Below are positions 56,523 to 64,000 of a stretch of 64,000 nucleotides of DNA, in pieces; the first letter of the stretch is position 1, and each line of letters starts with the position of its first letter. Source of the stretch: Pseudomonas japonica (GTDB lineage Bacteria > Pseudomonadota > Gammaproteobacteria > Pseudomonadales > Pseudomonadaceae); the NCBI RefSeq assembly GCF_013522925.1, contig NZ_JAAMQU010000002.1, forward strand, positions 124,001 to 188,000. The letters are read 5' to 3'. A model generated the notes under the pieces. That model ran no database searches and had not been told where the DNA came from. It was given only the letters and a program-made list of their open reading frames with translations. Both the position numbers and the translations under genes were made by a program.

Positions 56523-58919
56523 TCACTTCGGCAGCGCGAACGCCATCACGTAGTCACCTTGCTTGGTGCCCAGCGAGCCGTGGCCACCGGCGACCACCAG
56601 CACATACTGGCGCCCATCCTTGCCGGTGTAGGTCATCGGCGTGGTTTGCGCGCCGGCAGGCAGGCGGGCTTCCCACAGTTGCTTGCCGTTGTTCATGTTG
56701 TAGGCACGCAGGTACTGGTCCAGGGTGCCGCTCAGGAAGCCAACGCCACCAGCGGTGACGAAGGTGCCGCCCAGGCTAGGCACGCCCATGCTCAGCGGCA
56801 GCGGTACCGGCGAGTTGTCGCGCACGGTGCCGTTCTTGTGCTTCCAGATGGTTTTGTGGGTGGTGAGGTCCACCGCTGCCACATAACCCCAGGCCGGTGC
56901 CTGGCACGGCAGGCCAGCCTTGGACAGGAAGGCTTCGAGGATCACGCCATACGGCGCGCCCTTGTTCGGCTGCACGCCTTCGGTTTCGCTTTTGCGAGCC
57001 GGGCCGCCTTCCACATCGCTGCTAGGCACCAGGCGCGATTTGAAGGCCATGTAGTCCGGGTTCACGAAGGCGATCTGGCGAACCGGGTCAACCGAAATAC
57101 CGCCCCAGTCGAATACCCCGAAGTTGCCTGGGTAAACGATCGAGCCCTGCAGCGACGGCGGGGTGTAAATCCCTTCGTAGCGCAGCGAACGGAAGTCCAT
57201 GCGGCAGAGCATCTGGTCGAACGGCGTCACACCCCACATGTCCTTCTCGCGAAGGGTCGGCGGCATGAAGTTCAGCTCGGACATCGGCTGGGTCGGCGAG
57301 GTGTGGTCGCCTTCCACCGCGCCTTGCGGTACCGGCGTTTCGTTGACCGGCACGATCGGCTGGCCATTGCTGCGGTCCAGCACGTAGATGCTGCCCTGCT
57401 TGGTCGAGGCCATCACGGCAGGCTTCATGCCGTCTGCGGTCTTGATGTCGATCAGGCTGGGCTGGCCGCCCACGTCCATGTCCCACAGGTCGTGGTGGGT
57501 GAACTGGAAGGTCCAGCGTACCTGGCCGGTGGCGATGTCCAGCGCGGTCACGCCAGCGCTGTATTTCTCGCTTTCAGGGGTGCGGTTGCCGCCCCACTGG
57601 TCAGGCATCTGGTTGCCCATGGGCAGGTAGAGCATGCCCAGTTTTTCGTCCACCGACATCAGCGACCACATGTTCGGCGAGTTGCGGGTGTAGTGCTCAC
57701 CCGGGCCGATCGGCGTGGTTTTTTCGGGGTTGCCGCTGTCCCAGTTCCACACCAGGTGGCCGTCATGCACGTCGAACGCGCGTACCACGCCCGAAGGCTC
57801 GTCGGTGGAGACGTTGTCGGTGACGTGGCCGCCAATCACCACCAGGTCCTTGGTGACTGCGGGTGGTGAAGTGGAGTAGTAGCCGCCCGGTGCGAAGGTA
57901 CCGATGTTGGCGGTAAGGTCGATAGCGCCCTTGTTGCCGAAGTCTTCACACATCTTGCCGGTGTCGGCGTTCAGCGCGATCAGGCGGGTATCGGCGGTAG
58001 GCACGAAGATCCGCTTGGGGCAGGAGGTGGCCACGGCAGGGCTGGCTTGCGCGTCGGCGGCCGCATAAGCGGCGTCGTCGTGGTAGGCCACGCCACGGCA
58101 GGTCATGTGAGCCCAACCCTTGAAGTTGTCAGCGCCCTGGGTGCTGATTTTCGGATCGAAGCGCCAGATTTCCTTCCCGGTGTCCGGGTCCAGTGCAATC
58201 ACCTGGCTGTGCGGCGTGCACACATACAGCATGCCGTTCACCTTCAGCGGGGTGTTTTCCGCCGTGGTTTCGCCCGGGTCGCCCGCGCCCGGGATATCGC
58301 CGGTACGGAAGGTCCAGGCCGGCTCCAGCTTCGACACGTTCTCGGTGTTGATCTGGTTCAGTGGCGAGTAGCGGTCACCGAAGGCGCTGCGGCCATACGA
58401 GGCCCAGTCACCGTCGGCCATGGCCGGTGCGGCGCTGGTGGTGCCAGCGGTATCGCGGCCCAGCTCGCCCTTGATTTCACCAGGGTTGGTGAACTGGCTG
58501 GCCAGTGCGCATAGCCCGGCCAGCACCACGGCAACGCCCAGGCCGTTGGTGCCCAGCGGGTAACGCACGCCACGGGTGAGCGGCAAACGGAACCATGGCA
58601 GCAGCATCACGATGCCCAGCGCGAACCACAAGGCCAGGCGTGGCACCAGCTGCCACCAGTCCAGGCCCACTTCCCAGAGTGCCCAGAGGGTGCTGCCGAA
58701 CAGCACCACGGCATAGAGGGCCAGTGCCGCGCGCTTGTGGGCAATCAGCAATACGCCCGTGAGCAGCACGCCGATACCGGCGATGAGGTAATACAAAGAC
58801 CCGTGGGCCACCACCAGCTTGATGCCGCCGACCAGCAAGGCCAGGCCCATCAGCAGGAAGAGCAGGCCGAGCAGGGTAGGCAGGATGCGCCGACCGCTCT
58901 TGGCACCGTCAGTGCTCAT
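56523..58919 (-). CDS. gcd: Membrane-bound PQQ glucose dehydrogenase
   Basis: A 798-residue quinoprotein. Five membrane helices in the first 140 residues anchor it and pass electrons to ubiquinone. The periplasmic eight-bladed propeller binds PQQ and calcium and contains WASYGRS, THHDLWDMDVGGQPSLID and GGVGFLSGTLDQYLRAYN. It oxidises glucose to gluconate in the periplasm. It follows oprB on the same strand with a 92-base gap. Confidence 0.96.
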   Translation of the reverse strand: MSTDGAKSGRRILPTLLGLLFLLMGLALLVGGIKLVVAHGSLYYLIAGIGVLLTGVLLIAHKRAALALYAVVLFGSTLWALWEVGLDWWQLVPRLALWFALGIVMLLPWFRLPLTRGVRYPLGTNGLGVAVVLAGLCALASQFTNPGEIKGELGRDTAGTTSAAPAMADGDWASYGRSAFGDRYSPLNQINTENVSKLEPAWTFRTGDIPGAGDPGETTAENTPLKVNGMLYVCTPHSQVIALDPDTGKEIWRFDPKISTQGADNFKGWAHMTCRGVAYHDDAAYAAADAQASPAVATSCPKRIFVPTADTRLIALNADTGKMCEDFGNKGAIDLTANIGTFAPGGYYSTSPPAVTKDLVVIGGHVTDNVSTDEPSGVVRAFDVHDGHLVWNWDSGNPEKTTPIGPGEHYTRNSPNMWSLMSVDEKLGMLYLPMGNQMPDQWGGNRTPESEKYSAGVTALDIATGQVRWTFQFTHHDLWDMDVGGQPSLIDIKTADGMKPAVMASTKQGSIYVLDRSNGQPIVPVNETPVPQGAVEGDHTSPTQPMSELNFMPPTLREKDMWGVTPFDQMLCRMDFRSLRYEGIYTPPSLQGSIVYPGNFGVFDWGGISVDPVRQIAFVNPDYMAFKSRLVPSSDVEGGPARKSETEGVQPNKGAPYGVILEAFLSKAGLPCQAPAWGYVAAVDLTTHKTIWKHKNGTVRDNSPVPLPLSMGVPSLGGTFVTAGGVGFLSGTLDQYLRAYNMNNGKQLWEARLPAGAQTTPMTYTGKDGRQYVLVVAGGHGSLGTKQGDYVMAFALPK

Positions 58920-59011
58920 ACTTGAAAATCTCCAGTCGTTGAAAATATGTCGAGAAATTTCCTACAGGTTAGTAGGTTGGTTTCCCTTCGGTTAGTTCGC
59001 AAAATATTGAC

Positions 59012-60376
59012 TTAGAACGACGCCTGTACCTTGAGCCCGCCGATCAGGGCGTCGTCTACTTGAGATACCCCACCCGGGTGACGGATGTATTGAACGTTCG
59101 GGCGCAAGGTCAGCCAGTTGGCCACATGAATGCCGTAGTTCAATTCCGCGCTGTACTCGGTGCGCTGCACCGGCAGGTAGGCCGAGTCCTCGTAACTGGA
59201 CACGTCATTGGCGGCATTCACCGCTTCGGCGTTGTGGCGATAGGCCGGGTTCACGTGGATACGCGCCAGGCCCAGGCCAATGTCGTCCGCCGGGCGGGCG
59301 TCAAGCAGGCCTTTGTAAACAACGCCGGCCTGCACATAGTTGTCGATGGCGTTGGTTTTCTTGTCATGCAGGGTAAGGTTGGCGAACACGCTCAGGCCAC
59401 GAGAGCCGTCACTGGCCAGGCTGGTCAACTGCTGGCGAGCGCCCAACCACATCCCATGTTTGCTCGATGCGCTGCGGTATGAATTACCACTCAGCGCGGC
59501 GGCATTGCCGTTGCTGTCCTTGTAAACATCGGTGGCATCGGCGCTGCTGTAGTAATAACCGATACGGTATTCCCCCGGCAGGCCTTGCACCTTGGGCGTC
59601 CACACCAGCTCCACAGGGATCAGCGCGCCTTCGGTGCCGCTGCCACTGAGTTTGAAGCCATTGTCGTTCTCAAGGTTGGAGGGGTTCTGCTCGAAGGCAC
59701 CCACCTGCGCGTACAGCTCGGGGGTGATGTGGTATTTCACCCGCATCGCCCACTGGCTTACCGGCCAGTTGTACCAGATGCTGCCAGCCCAGTTGCCCAC
59801 CTGGGAGCCGCAGAACGCCAGGTTCTGGAAGTCGCAGGGGAAGCTGTTGAAGTCTTCGCCTTCGCCAAAGCGGCCCACCTTGATGTCCAGCTTGTCGTCC
59901 AGGAAGGTCTGCCGGTACCACAGCTGGGTCAATCGCCAGATCTGCCCGCGGCCCCATACTTCCTGAGCCGAGGTGAACCCACCCACGCGCGGGTCGTTGA
60001 TGCGGTCATTGCTGATGTTATCGCCATTGCGATCGGTTACCGTGACCTGGAAGTCCGCGCCGTGCCAGCCGAGGATCTTCTGCAGGTCCAGGTGGGCGCC
60101 GAGGCCGATCTGGTCGCTGTAGCGGGCAACGTGGTCGTGATCATAGCCGCCGTGCAGGTTGGCGCCGGCTTCGCCCACGTAGTCGAGCTTGAAGTCATAG
60201 CCACGGCGAGCGAGGTCGCTGCGTTGGCCGTTCCAGTCACCGAACATATAGGGCGAATCGGCGTCGAACATGTCCGCCGAGAAGGCCGGGCCGGTCAAGG
60301 CACAGGCCGTGATGGCCGTGGCCGTGGCTACGCAAAGCAGGGTACCGCCGTCGCGGCGGGAAGTATTAGCAGGCAT
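59012..60376 (-). CDS. oprB: OprB-type carbohydrate porin
   Basis: A 454-residue outer-membrane porin with a signal peptide ending AFSA and a C-terminal Phe (KVQASF). The OprB family pattern is seen in MFGDWNGQRSDLARRGYDFKLDYVGE and RVGYYYSS-like strands. It admits glucose and other sugars for Gcd. The ATG at 60376 (MPANTSRRDGG) is preferred; a TTG at 60385 is in frame. Several porins of this family occur in P. putida, so the exact paralogue is not fixed. Confidence 0.92.
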   Translation of the reverse strand: MPANTSRRDGGTLLCVATATAITACALTGPAFSADMFDADSPYMFGDWNGQRSDLARRGYDFKLDYVGEAGANLHGGYDHDHVARYSDQIGLGAHLDLQKILGWHGADFQVTVTDRNGDNISNDRINDPRVGGFTSAQEVWGRGQIWRLTQLWYRQTFLDDKLDIKVGRFGEGEDFNSFPCDFQNLAFCGSQVGNWAGSIWYNWPVSQWAMRVKYHITPELYAQVGAFEQNPSNLENDNGFKLSGSGTEGALIPVELVWTPKVQGLPGEYRIGYYYSSADATDVYKDSNGNAAALSGNSYRSASSKHGMWLGARQQLTSLASDGSRGLSVFANLTLHDKKTNAIDNYVQAGVVYKGLLDARPADDIGLGLARIHVNPAYRHNAEAVNAANDVSSYEDSAYLPVQRTEYSAELNYGIHVANWLTLRPNVQYIRHPGGVSQVDDALIGGLKVQASF

Positions 60377-60410
60377 CGAAGGCAATCTTTCTAATGGTTT
60401 TATCGTGCAA

Positions 60411-60426
60411 GCTGAACGGGTTCAGC
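60411..60426. promoter_or_regulatory. Candidate operator between oprB and the Pr6Pr gene
   Basis: GCTGAAC-GG-GTTCAGC is a perfect seven-base inverted repeat. It lies about 35 bases before the oprB start, next to a possible -35 (TTGCAC on the minus strand). A second imperfect symmetric stretch rich in GATAT lies at 60438-60456. The binding protein is unknown; GltR and HexR are sugar regulators in this genus. Confidence 0.45.
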
Positions 60427-60524
60427 CTGAGGCGCCGGGAGGATATAGATATCTCCGCCTGCGGCAAAGCGCCGCTGCAAAGACACAGTCTTGCCCGCTT
60501 CGTAACAATACGGAGCGGCTGCTG

Positions 60525-61190
60525 ATGCGAGGGGAGAAAGGGTTGAAGCTGATGGCCGCGGTTGCCTGGGCGGCGCTGGCGTTGCAGCTGTATCTGGCGC
60601 TGGAAGTGCGTTGGCACCTGGGGGCCAGCCTGGTAGGCGGGCTGATCAACGTTTTCAGTTATTTCACTGTGCTAAGCAACACCTTCGCGGCCAGTGTGCT
60701 CAGCGCTGCAGCCTGGCCGCACAACACGTGGGCCGCGCGGTGCCTGCGCCGGCCGGCGGTGGCCGGGTGCGCGGTGATCAGCATGTTGCTGGTAGGGATC
60801 GCCTACAACCTGCTGTTGCGCCAGTACTGGGACCCGCAAGGCGCGCAATGGCTGGCCAACGAGGTGCTACACAACATCATGCCGCTGGCGATGTTGGGCT
60901 TTTGGTGGTGGCGCGTGCCCAAAGGGCATTTGCGCCCGGCCCATGTGCTGGCCTGGGCGCTGTACCCTTTGGGCTGGTATGGCTTCACGCTGTTACGGGG
61001 CGCGAGCATCGGGGTGTGGCCTTACCCGTTCCTGGATGTGACCGAGCTGGGTTTTGCCCGAGCCTTCGTCAACGCGCTGGGCCTGCTGGCAGGCTATTGC
61101 GGGGGCGGCCTGGCGCTGGTGGCGCTGGACCGCTACCTCGGCCTCAGGCCGGTACGTCCTCGTCGCGCCGCCAGTAACCCGCGGCCTTGA
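60525..61190 (+). CDS. Pr6Pr-family membrane protein
   Basis: A 221-residue integral membrane protein with about six helices and the family region LINVFSYFTVLSNTFAAS, followed by conserved NEVLHNIMPLAMLGFWWW and YPFLDV. The function is unknown. The ATG at 60525 follows CGGAG. It overlaps the convergent siderophore-interacting gene by 47 bases at the 3' end. Confidence 0.85.
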   Translation: MRGEKGLKLMAAVAWAALALQLYLALEVRWHLGASLVGGLINVFSYFTVLSNTFAASVLSAAAWPHNTWAARCLRRPAVAGCAVISMLLVGIAYNLLLRQYWDPQGAQWLANEVLHNIMPLAMLGFWWWRVPKGHLRPAHVLAWALYPLGWYGFTLLRGASIGVWPYPFLDVTELGFARAFVNALGLLAGYCGGGLALVALDRYLGLRPVRPRRAASNPRP

Positions 61191-61920
61191 TGGCGTCCTC
61201 GCTCAGCTCGAAATGGTCCAGCAAGATCCGCCGCAGCCGGCGGGAGAGGGCGGCTTCGGTCGCGATCCACGCGTAGAGCTCGCCCTGGGGAAGGGTAAGC
61301 CCCGCGACCACGGCTTCGAGGTTTTGCGTGTGGCGCGATACCCAGATCACCTCGATGCCCGGGCGCTCCAGCAGTGGCTGCCGCTCCTGCTCGTCTTCGA
61401 TTTCGATAACGGCCACTACCTGGCGGTTGGCGGGCAGTTCTTCCAGGCGCCGGCCAATGGCGGGCAGTGCGGTTTCGTCGCCGATCAACAGGTAGCTGTC
61501 GAACACATCGTCCACGATCAACGAGCTCCGCGGCCCGCCGATGTAGAGTGTGTGGCCTGGCTCGGCCGCCTCGGCCCAGGTGGACGCTGGCCCGTCGCCG
61601 TGGATCACGAAGTCGATGTCCAGCTCGCCTTTTTCCAGGTCGATACGGCGCGGGGTGTAGTCACGCATGGCCGGCTTCGGCCCTTCGTTGTCGCGCCCCA
61701 GCACCATGGTGTGCAGCGCGGCTTCTTCCTCGGCGTTGCGCGGGAACATCAGCTTGATGTGGTCGTCACTGCCCAGGCTCAAAAAGCCGGCAAGCTCCGG
61801 CCCGCCCACGGTGATACGGCGCATGCGGGGGGTGAGGTCTGTCACGCGCAACACCTCCAGCTTGCGGCGCTTGATCTCGTGCATCACGCGGCGTACAGCC
61901 GAATCGGGGCCTTTGGTCAT
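61144..61920 (-). CDS. Siderophore-interacting protein (FAD/NAD(P)H ferric-siderophore reductase)
   Basis: A 258-residue SIP-family flavoreductase. The FAD domain shows MRDYTPRRID (RxYT motif) and IHGDGPASTWA; the C-terminal NAD(P)H domain includes LLIGDETALPAIGRRLEELP. It resembles E. coli YqjH, which reduces ferric siderophores in the cytosol. It starts three bases after the PadR gene and is surely in its operon. Confidence 0.93.
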   Translation of the reverse strand: MTKGPDSAVRRVMHEIKRRKLEVLRVTDLTPRMRRITVGGPELAGFLSLGSDDHIKLMFPRNAEEEAALHTMVLGRDNEGPKPAMRDYTPRRIDLEKGELDIDFVIHGDGPASTWAEAAEPGHTLYIGGPRSSLIVDDVFDSYLLIGDETALPAIGRRLEELPANRQVVAVIEIEDEQERQPLLERPGIEVIWVSRHTQNLEAVVAGLTLPQGELYAWIATEAALSRRLRRILLDHFELSEDAIKAAGYWRRDEDVPA

Positions 61921-61923
61921 GGG

Positions 61924-62460
61924 TCAGTCCTGTTGAGTGGGGCCATCGGCGATGGCGCGGGCAGTGGAATTGAGCAGGTCGCGAACGCGGGCGATTTCCG
62001 CCTCGCTCCAGCGGCCATGGTGAAGTTGCAAGGCGTGGCGCAGGTTGTTGACGGCTTCCTGGATCGCCGGTGGGCGGTCCTGGCCGCGCAGCGCGCGTTT
62101 GCTCACGTCCATGCGGGTACGGATGCCGTCCAGTGCCACGGCCTGTTCGGCCAGGTGCGCGCGCCCGGCGTCGGTCGCGCTGAACAGCTTTTTGCTGCCT
62201 TCGCTGGCACTGACAATCAGGTCACTTTCTTCAAGGAAGGTGAGGGTCGGGTAAATCACGCCAGGGCTAGGGCTGTAAGCGTCGTCGAACATTGTTTCGA
62301 TCCGGCGGATCAGGTCGTAGCCGTGGCAGGGCTGTTCGGCAACCAGTGCCAGCAGCAGCAATTTCAGGTCGCCGGGGGCGAATACGCGGCCACCACGGCC
62401 ACCGCGCTCACGGCCGCGGCCGCGCTCGAAGCCGTCGTGGGGAGGAAGGTTATGTCTCAT
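61924..62460 (-). CDS. PadR-family regulator (YqjI-like)
   Basis: A 178-residue PadR protein. The winged helix occupies about 28-105 (GDLKLLLLALVAEQPCHGYDLIRRIE, YSPSPGVIYPTLTFLEESDLI). The N-terminal 27 residues are Arg/Gly-rich (GRGRERGGRGGR) with only two His and no Cys. E. coli YqjI, which controls the YqjH reductase, carries a His/Cys-rich nickel-binding tail there. Two AGATnTATCT palindromes lie just upstream and are likely operators. Confidence 0.9.
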   Translation of the reverse strand: MRHNLPPHDGFERGRGRERGGRGGRVFAPGDLKLLLLALVAEQPCHGYDLIRRIETMFDDAYSPSPGVIYPTLTFLEESDLIVSASEGSKKLFSATDAGRAHLAEQAVALDGIRTRMDVSKRALRGQDRPPAIQEAVNNLRHALQLHHGRWSEAEIARVRDLLNSTARAIADGPTQQD

Positions 62461-62492
62461 GTCTATGCTCTCGTTGGGTACGGGAGCAAGAC

Positions 62493-62506
62493 TAAGATAT
62501 ATCTTA
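62493..62506. promoter_or_regulatory. Palindromic operator candidate of the PadR gene (site 1)
   Basis: TAAGATATATCTTA is a perfect 14-base palindrome 32 bases before the PadR ATG. Such TATAT-centred repeats are typical PadR sites, and autoregulation is likely. Confidence 0.65.
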
Positions 62507-62514
62507 AGAAACGT

Positions 62515-64000
62515 CTACAGATGTATCTCACCGCCCGTCGCCATGGAAGTCAGCGGGCGCGGCCGGGCTATACACGCCCCTTCGCCACCGCTGCCTTGCA
62601 GATAGGTGTTCAGGAACGGCGCCATGCCTTTGAGTACCTGTACCGGCAACGCTGAGGTGAAGGTGAAGTTGGCGGAGGCGCGCCCAGGTACGAACGCCGT
62701 GAGCGTGCCGAAGTGGTGCTCGCCCAGGTAGAACACGAAGGTGGCCGTGCGGTTGAGCGAGCGCGAGCCCAGCAAGCGGCCGCCGCTGCCGAAACTTTCG
62801 ATCCGGTTGTCCCCGGTGCCGGTCTTGCCACCCATGGCCAGGGGGCTGCCGTCGGGGTGGGTGAAGCTGCCCGCCACGCGCCGGGCGGTACCGGCGTCCA
62901 CCACCTGCGCCAGGGCTTCGCGCATGGCGCTGGCCACCTCGGTCGACAGCAGCCGTTCGCCGCCATCGGTGCGAGTAATCAGGGACGTTTCATAAGGTGT
63001 GCCCTGGGCGAACAGCAAGTTGTCGATGCGCACCGTGGGCATTCGCACGCCGTCGTTGAGGATCACCCCCATCAGTTCGGCCAGCGAGGCGGGGCGGTCG
63101 CCCGAGCTGCCCAGCGCGGTCGCCAGCGACGGCACAAGGTGGTCGAACGGGTAACCCAGCCGCTGCCAGCGGCGGTGAATGTCCAGGAACGCTTCAATCT
63201 CGATCATGGTGCGGATGCGGCTGTCGCGCGCGCCCTTGTGTCGGCTCTTGAACAGCCACCCGTACACTTCCTGCCGCTCGAAGCGGCTGGCCTCGACCAC
63301 CTCGCTCCATTGGGCATCGGGGTGCTGCATGAGGTAGCCCAGCAGCCAGAGGTCCAGGGGGTGTACCCGGGCAATGTAACCCTGATCGGGCAGGTCGTAA
63401 GCGCCGGGGCCGTAGCTCTGGTACATCTGCTCCAGCCGCGTATCGGTGAGCGGGGTCTTGTCCCAGTGTTTGCGCACGAAGCGGGTGAACTCTGGCAATT
63501 CGGCGTTGGGGTAGAGGTAACGGTGCACTGCTGCCAGGCGCACGGGGGTCACCCTCAAGCTGTCGAGGAAGGTCTCGAAGCGGTCATTAGTGGCCTTGCC
63601 TTCATATTTACGCCAGAACCGTCGCAGGTACTCGGTGCCTTCGCGGTCGGCGAAGCGGGCCAGGTAGGTCTGCCGCTCGGGGTTTTTGTCGTCCTTGAGC
63701 AGTTCGGCGCTATTACTCGGGGCCTGATAGATGCTGTAGCGCACCAGGTCACGGATCAGCCTCACGAACGGCAGGTTGATGGACTCTTGCAGCGCTTCCT
63801 TGAGCGTAGGGCTGCGGCTGTCGTCCTCGCGGCGGAAGTTATGGAAGGTGTGCAAGCCGCCGCCGGTGAAGAACCGCTCCCCGGGGTTTGCCGAATACTT
63901 GCGTTCCAGCGCCGCATCGAGCATGGCCTTGAGGTTGGTATCGCGGTGTTCGAGCAAGTAATCCAGGGCCCAGCGGGTGAGATGATCCTGCGGCTCTACC
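62515..64000 (-). CDS. Penicillin-binding transglycosylase-family protein, C-terminal part (5' end outside window)
   Basis: The frame is open through the right edge, so about 495 residues of the C-terminal part are seen. They contain the SxN motif (LQESINLPFVRLI) and the KTGTG box (GGKTGTGDNRI) of a transpeptidase domain; the SxxK motif and any glycosyltransferase domain would lie outside. An insertion of about 150 residues between SxN and KTG (DRFETFLDSLRV to HKGARDSRIRTMIEIEAF) is longer than in standard class A PBPs and marks the large Pseudomonas transglycosylase subgroup. The stop is 55 bases from the PadR start. Confidence 0.87.
   Translation of the reverse strand, partial: VEPQDHLTRWALDYLLEHRDTNLKAMLDAALERKYSANPGERFFTGGGLHTFHNFRREDDSRSPTLKEALQESINLPFVRLIRDLVRYSIYQAPSNSAELLKDDKNPERQTYLARFADREGTEYLRRFWRKYEGKATNDRFETFLDSLRVTPVRLAAVHRYLYPNAELPEFTRFVRKHWDKTPLTDTRLEQMYQSYGPGAYDLPDQGYIARVHPLDLWLLGYLMQHPDAQWSEVVEASRFERQEVYGWLFKSRHKGARDSRIRTMIEIEAFLDIHRRWQRLGYPFDHLVPSLATALGSSGDRPASLAELMGVILNDGVRMPTVRIDNLLFAQGTPYETSLITRTDGGERLLSTEVASAMREALAQVVDAGTARRVAGSFTHPDGSPLAMGGKTGTGDNRIESFGSGGRLLGSRSLNRTATFVFYLGEHHFGTLTAFVPGRASANFTFTSALPVQVLKGMAPFLNTYLQGSGGEGACIARPRPLTSMATGGEIHL
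62519..62528. promoter_or_regulatory. Second palindromic operator candidate (site 2)
   Basis: AGATGTATCT repeats the core of site 1 (AGATATATCT) with one change, 24 bases away centre to centre. It falls inside the last codons of the upstream PBP gene, so the regulatory region overlaps coding sequence. Confidence 0.5.

Noticed and set aside
56454..57869. 471-codon open frame opposite gcd
   Set aside because: Antisense shadow of a well-supported gene that begins inside the terminator.

Overview
The window is a continuous, gene-dense, GC-rich bacterial chromosome segment. Gene content and gene order (wspABCDEFR-prfB-lysS; ppc-adk-tsaB; tctCBA/tctDE; nadB/algU-mucAB-mucD-lepA-lepB-rnc-era-recO-pdxJ; lon; gcd-oprB) point to a Pseudomonas of the P. 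putida group. REP-type palindromes and long palindromic repeats between genes fit this. I see no rRNA, tRNA, CRISPR array, prophage or insertion sequence. This is core chromosome, with small accessory insertions and losses.

Layout: 1-7277 is a Wsp surface-sensing chemotaxis-like operon (wspA 3' end to wspR) ending in the diguanylate cyclase. 7365-10123 holds prfB, with its programmed +1 frameshift, and lysS. 10216-13688 holds a TetR regulator, a lipoprotein, a QEGLA/MATCAP-type putative metalloprotease and an alpha/beta-hydrolase lipoprotein. 13763-15545 (minus strand) holds an LptF-like OmpA lipoprotein, a DUF4398 lipoprotein and a small hypothetical protein. 15706-22567 holds ppc, adk, tsaB, a small hypothetical gene, a DUF72 gene that appears to start at CTG, an extensin-like protein and a Pro/Tyr/Gly-rich lipoprotein. 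22688-30897 holds an acyl-CoA hydrolase/hydratase, ung, an AbrB-family transporter, and the tricarboxylate uptake genes tctCBA with divergent tctDE but without the usual opdH porin. 31075-35338 holds an HDOD protein, ygfZ, sdhE-ygfX and nadB. 35853-39692 is the AlgU envelope-stress operon, followed by lepA, lepB, a DUF4845 gene, rnc, era, recO and pdxJ. 46129-51827 (minus strand) holds nadE, cmoB-cmoA, a chagasin-like inhibitor and lon. 52058-56379 is a four-gene operon: blue-copper protein, periplasmic-sensor GGDEF/EAL protein, DUF3034 outer-membrane protein and a lipoprotein truncated haemoglobin. 56523-60376 holds gcd and oprB. The end holds a Pr6Pr membrane protein, a siderophore-interacting protein with a PadR regulator, and the 3' part of a penicillin-binding transglycosylase gene.

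How parts connect: the Wsp system makes c-di-GMP through WspR, and the four-gene operon carries an EAL protein that should degrade it. The algU operon has AlgU-type promoters upstream, and an AlgU-like site also lies in front of the DUF4398-lptF pair. Gcd oxidises glucose in the periplasm after OprB lets it in. The tct genes carry a Hfq/Crc-type motif that suggests catabolite repression. lon carries a textbook sigma-32 promoter.

The best candidate for an undescribed system is the 52058-56379 operon. It combines a complete type-1 copper site, a lipid-anchored globin and a c-di-GMP phosphodiesterase with its own periplasmic domain, and could be a periplasmic redox or gas sensing module. That function is inference. 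Secondary leads are the DUF72 CTG start, the PadR/ferric-reductase pair with twin palindromes, and the HEGLVH/QEGLA protein.
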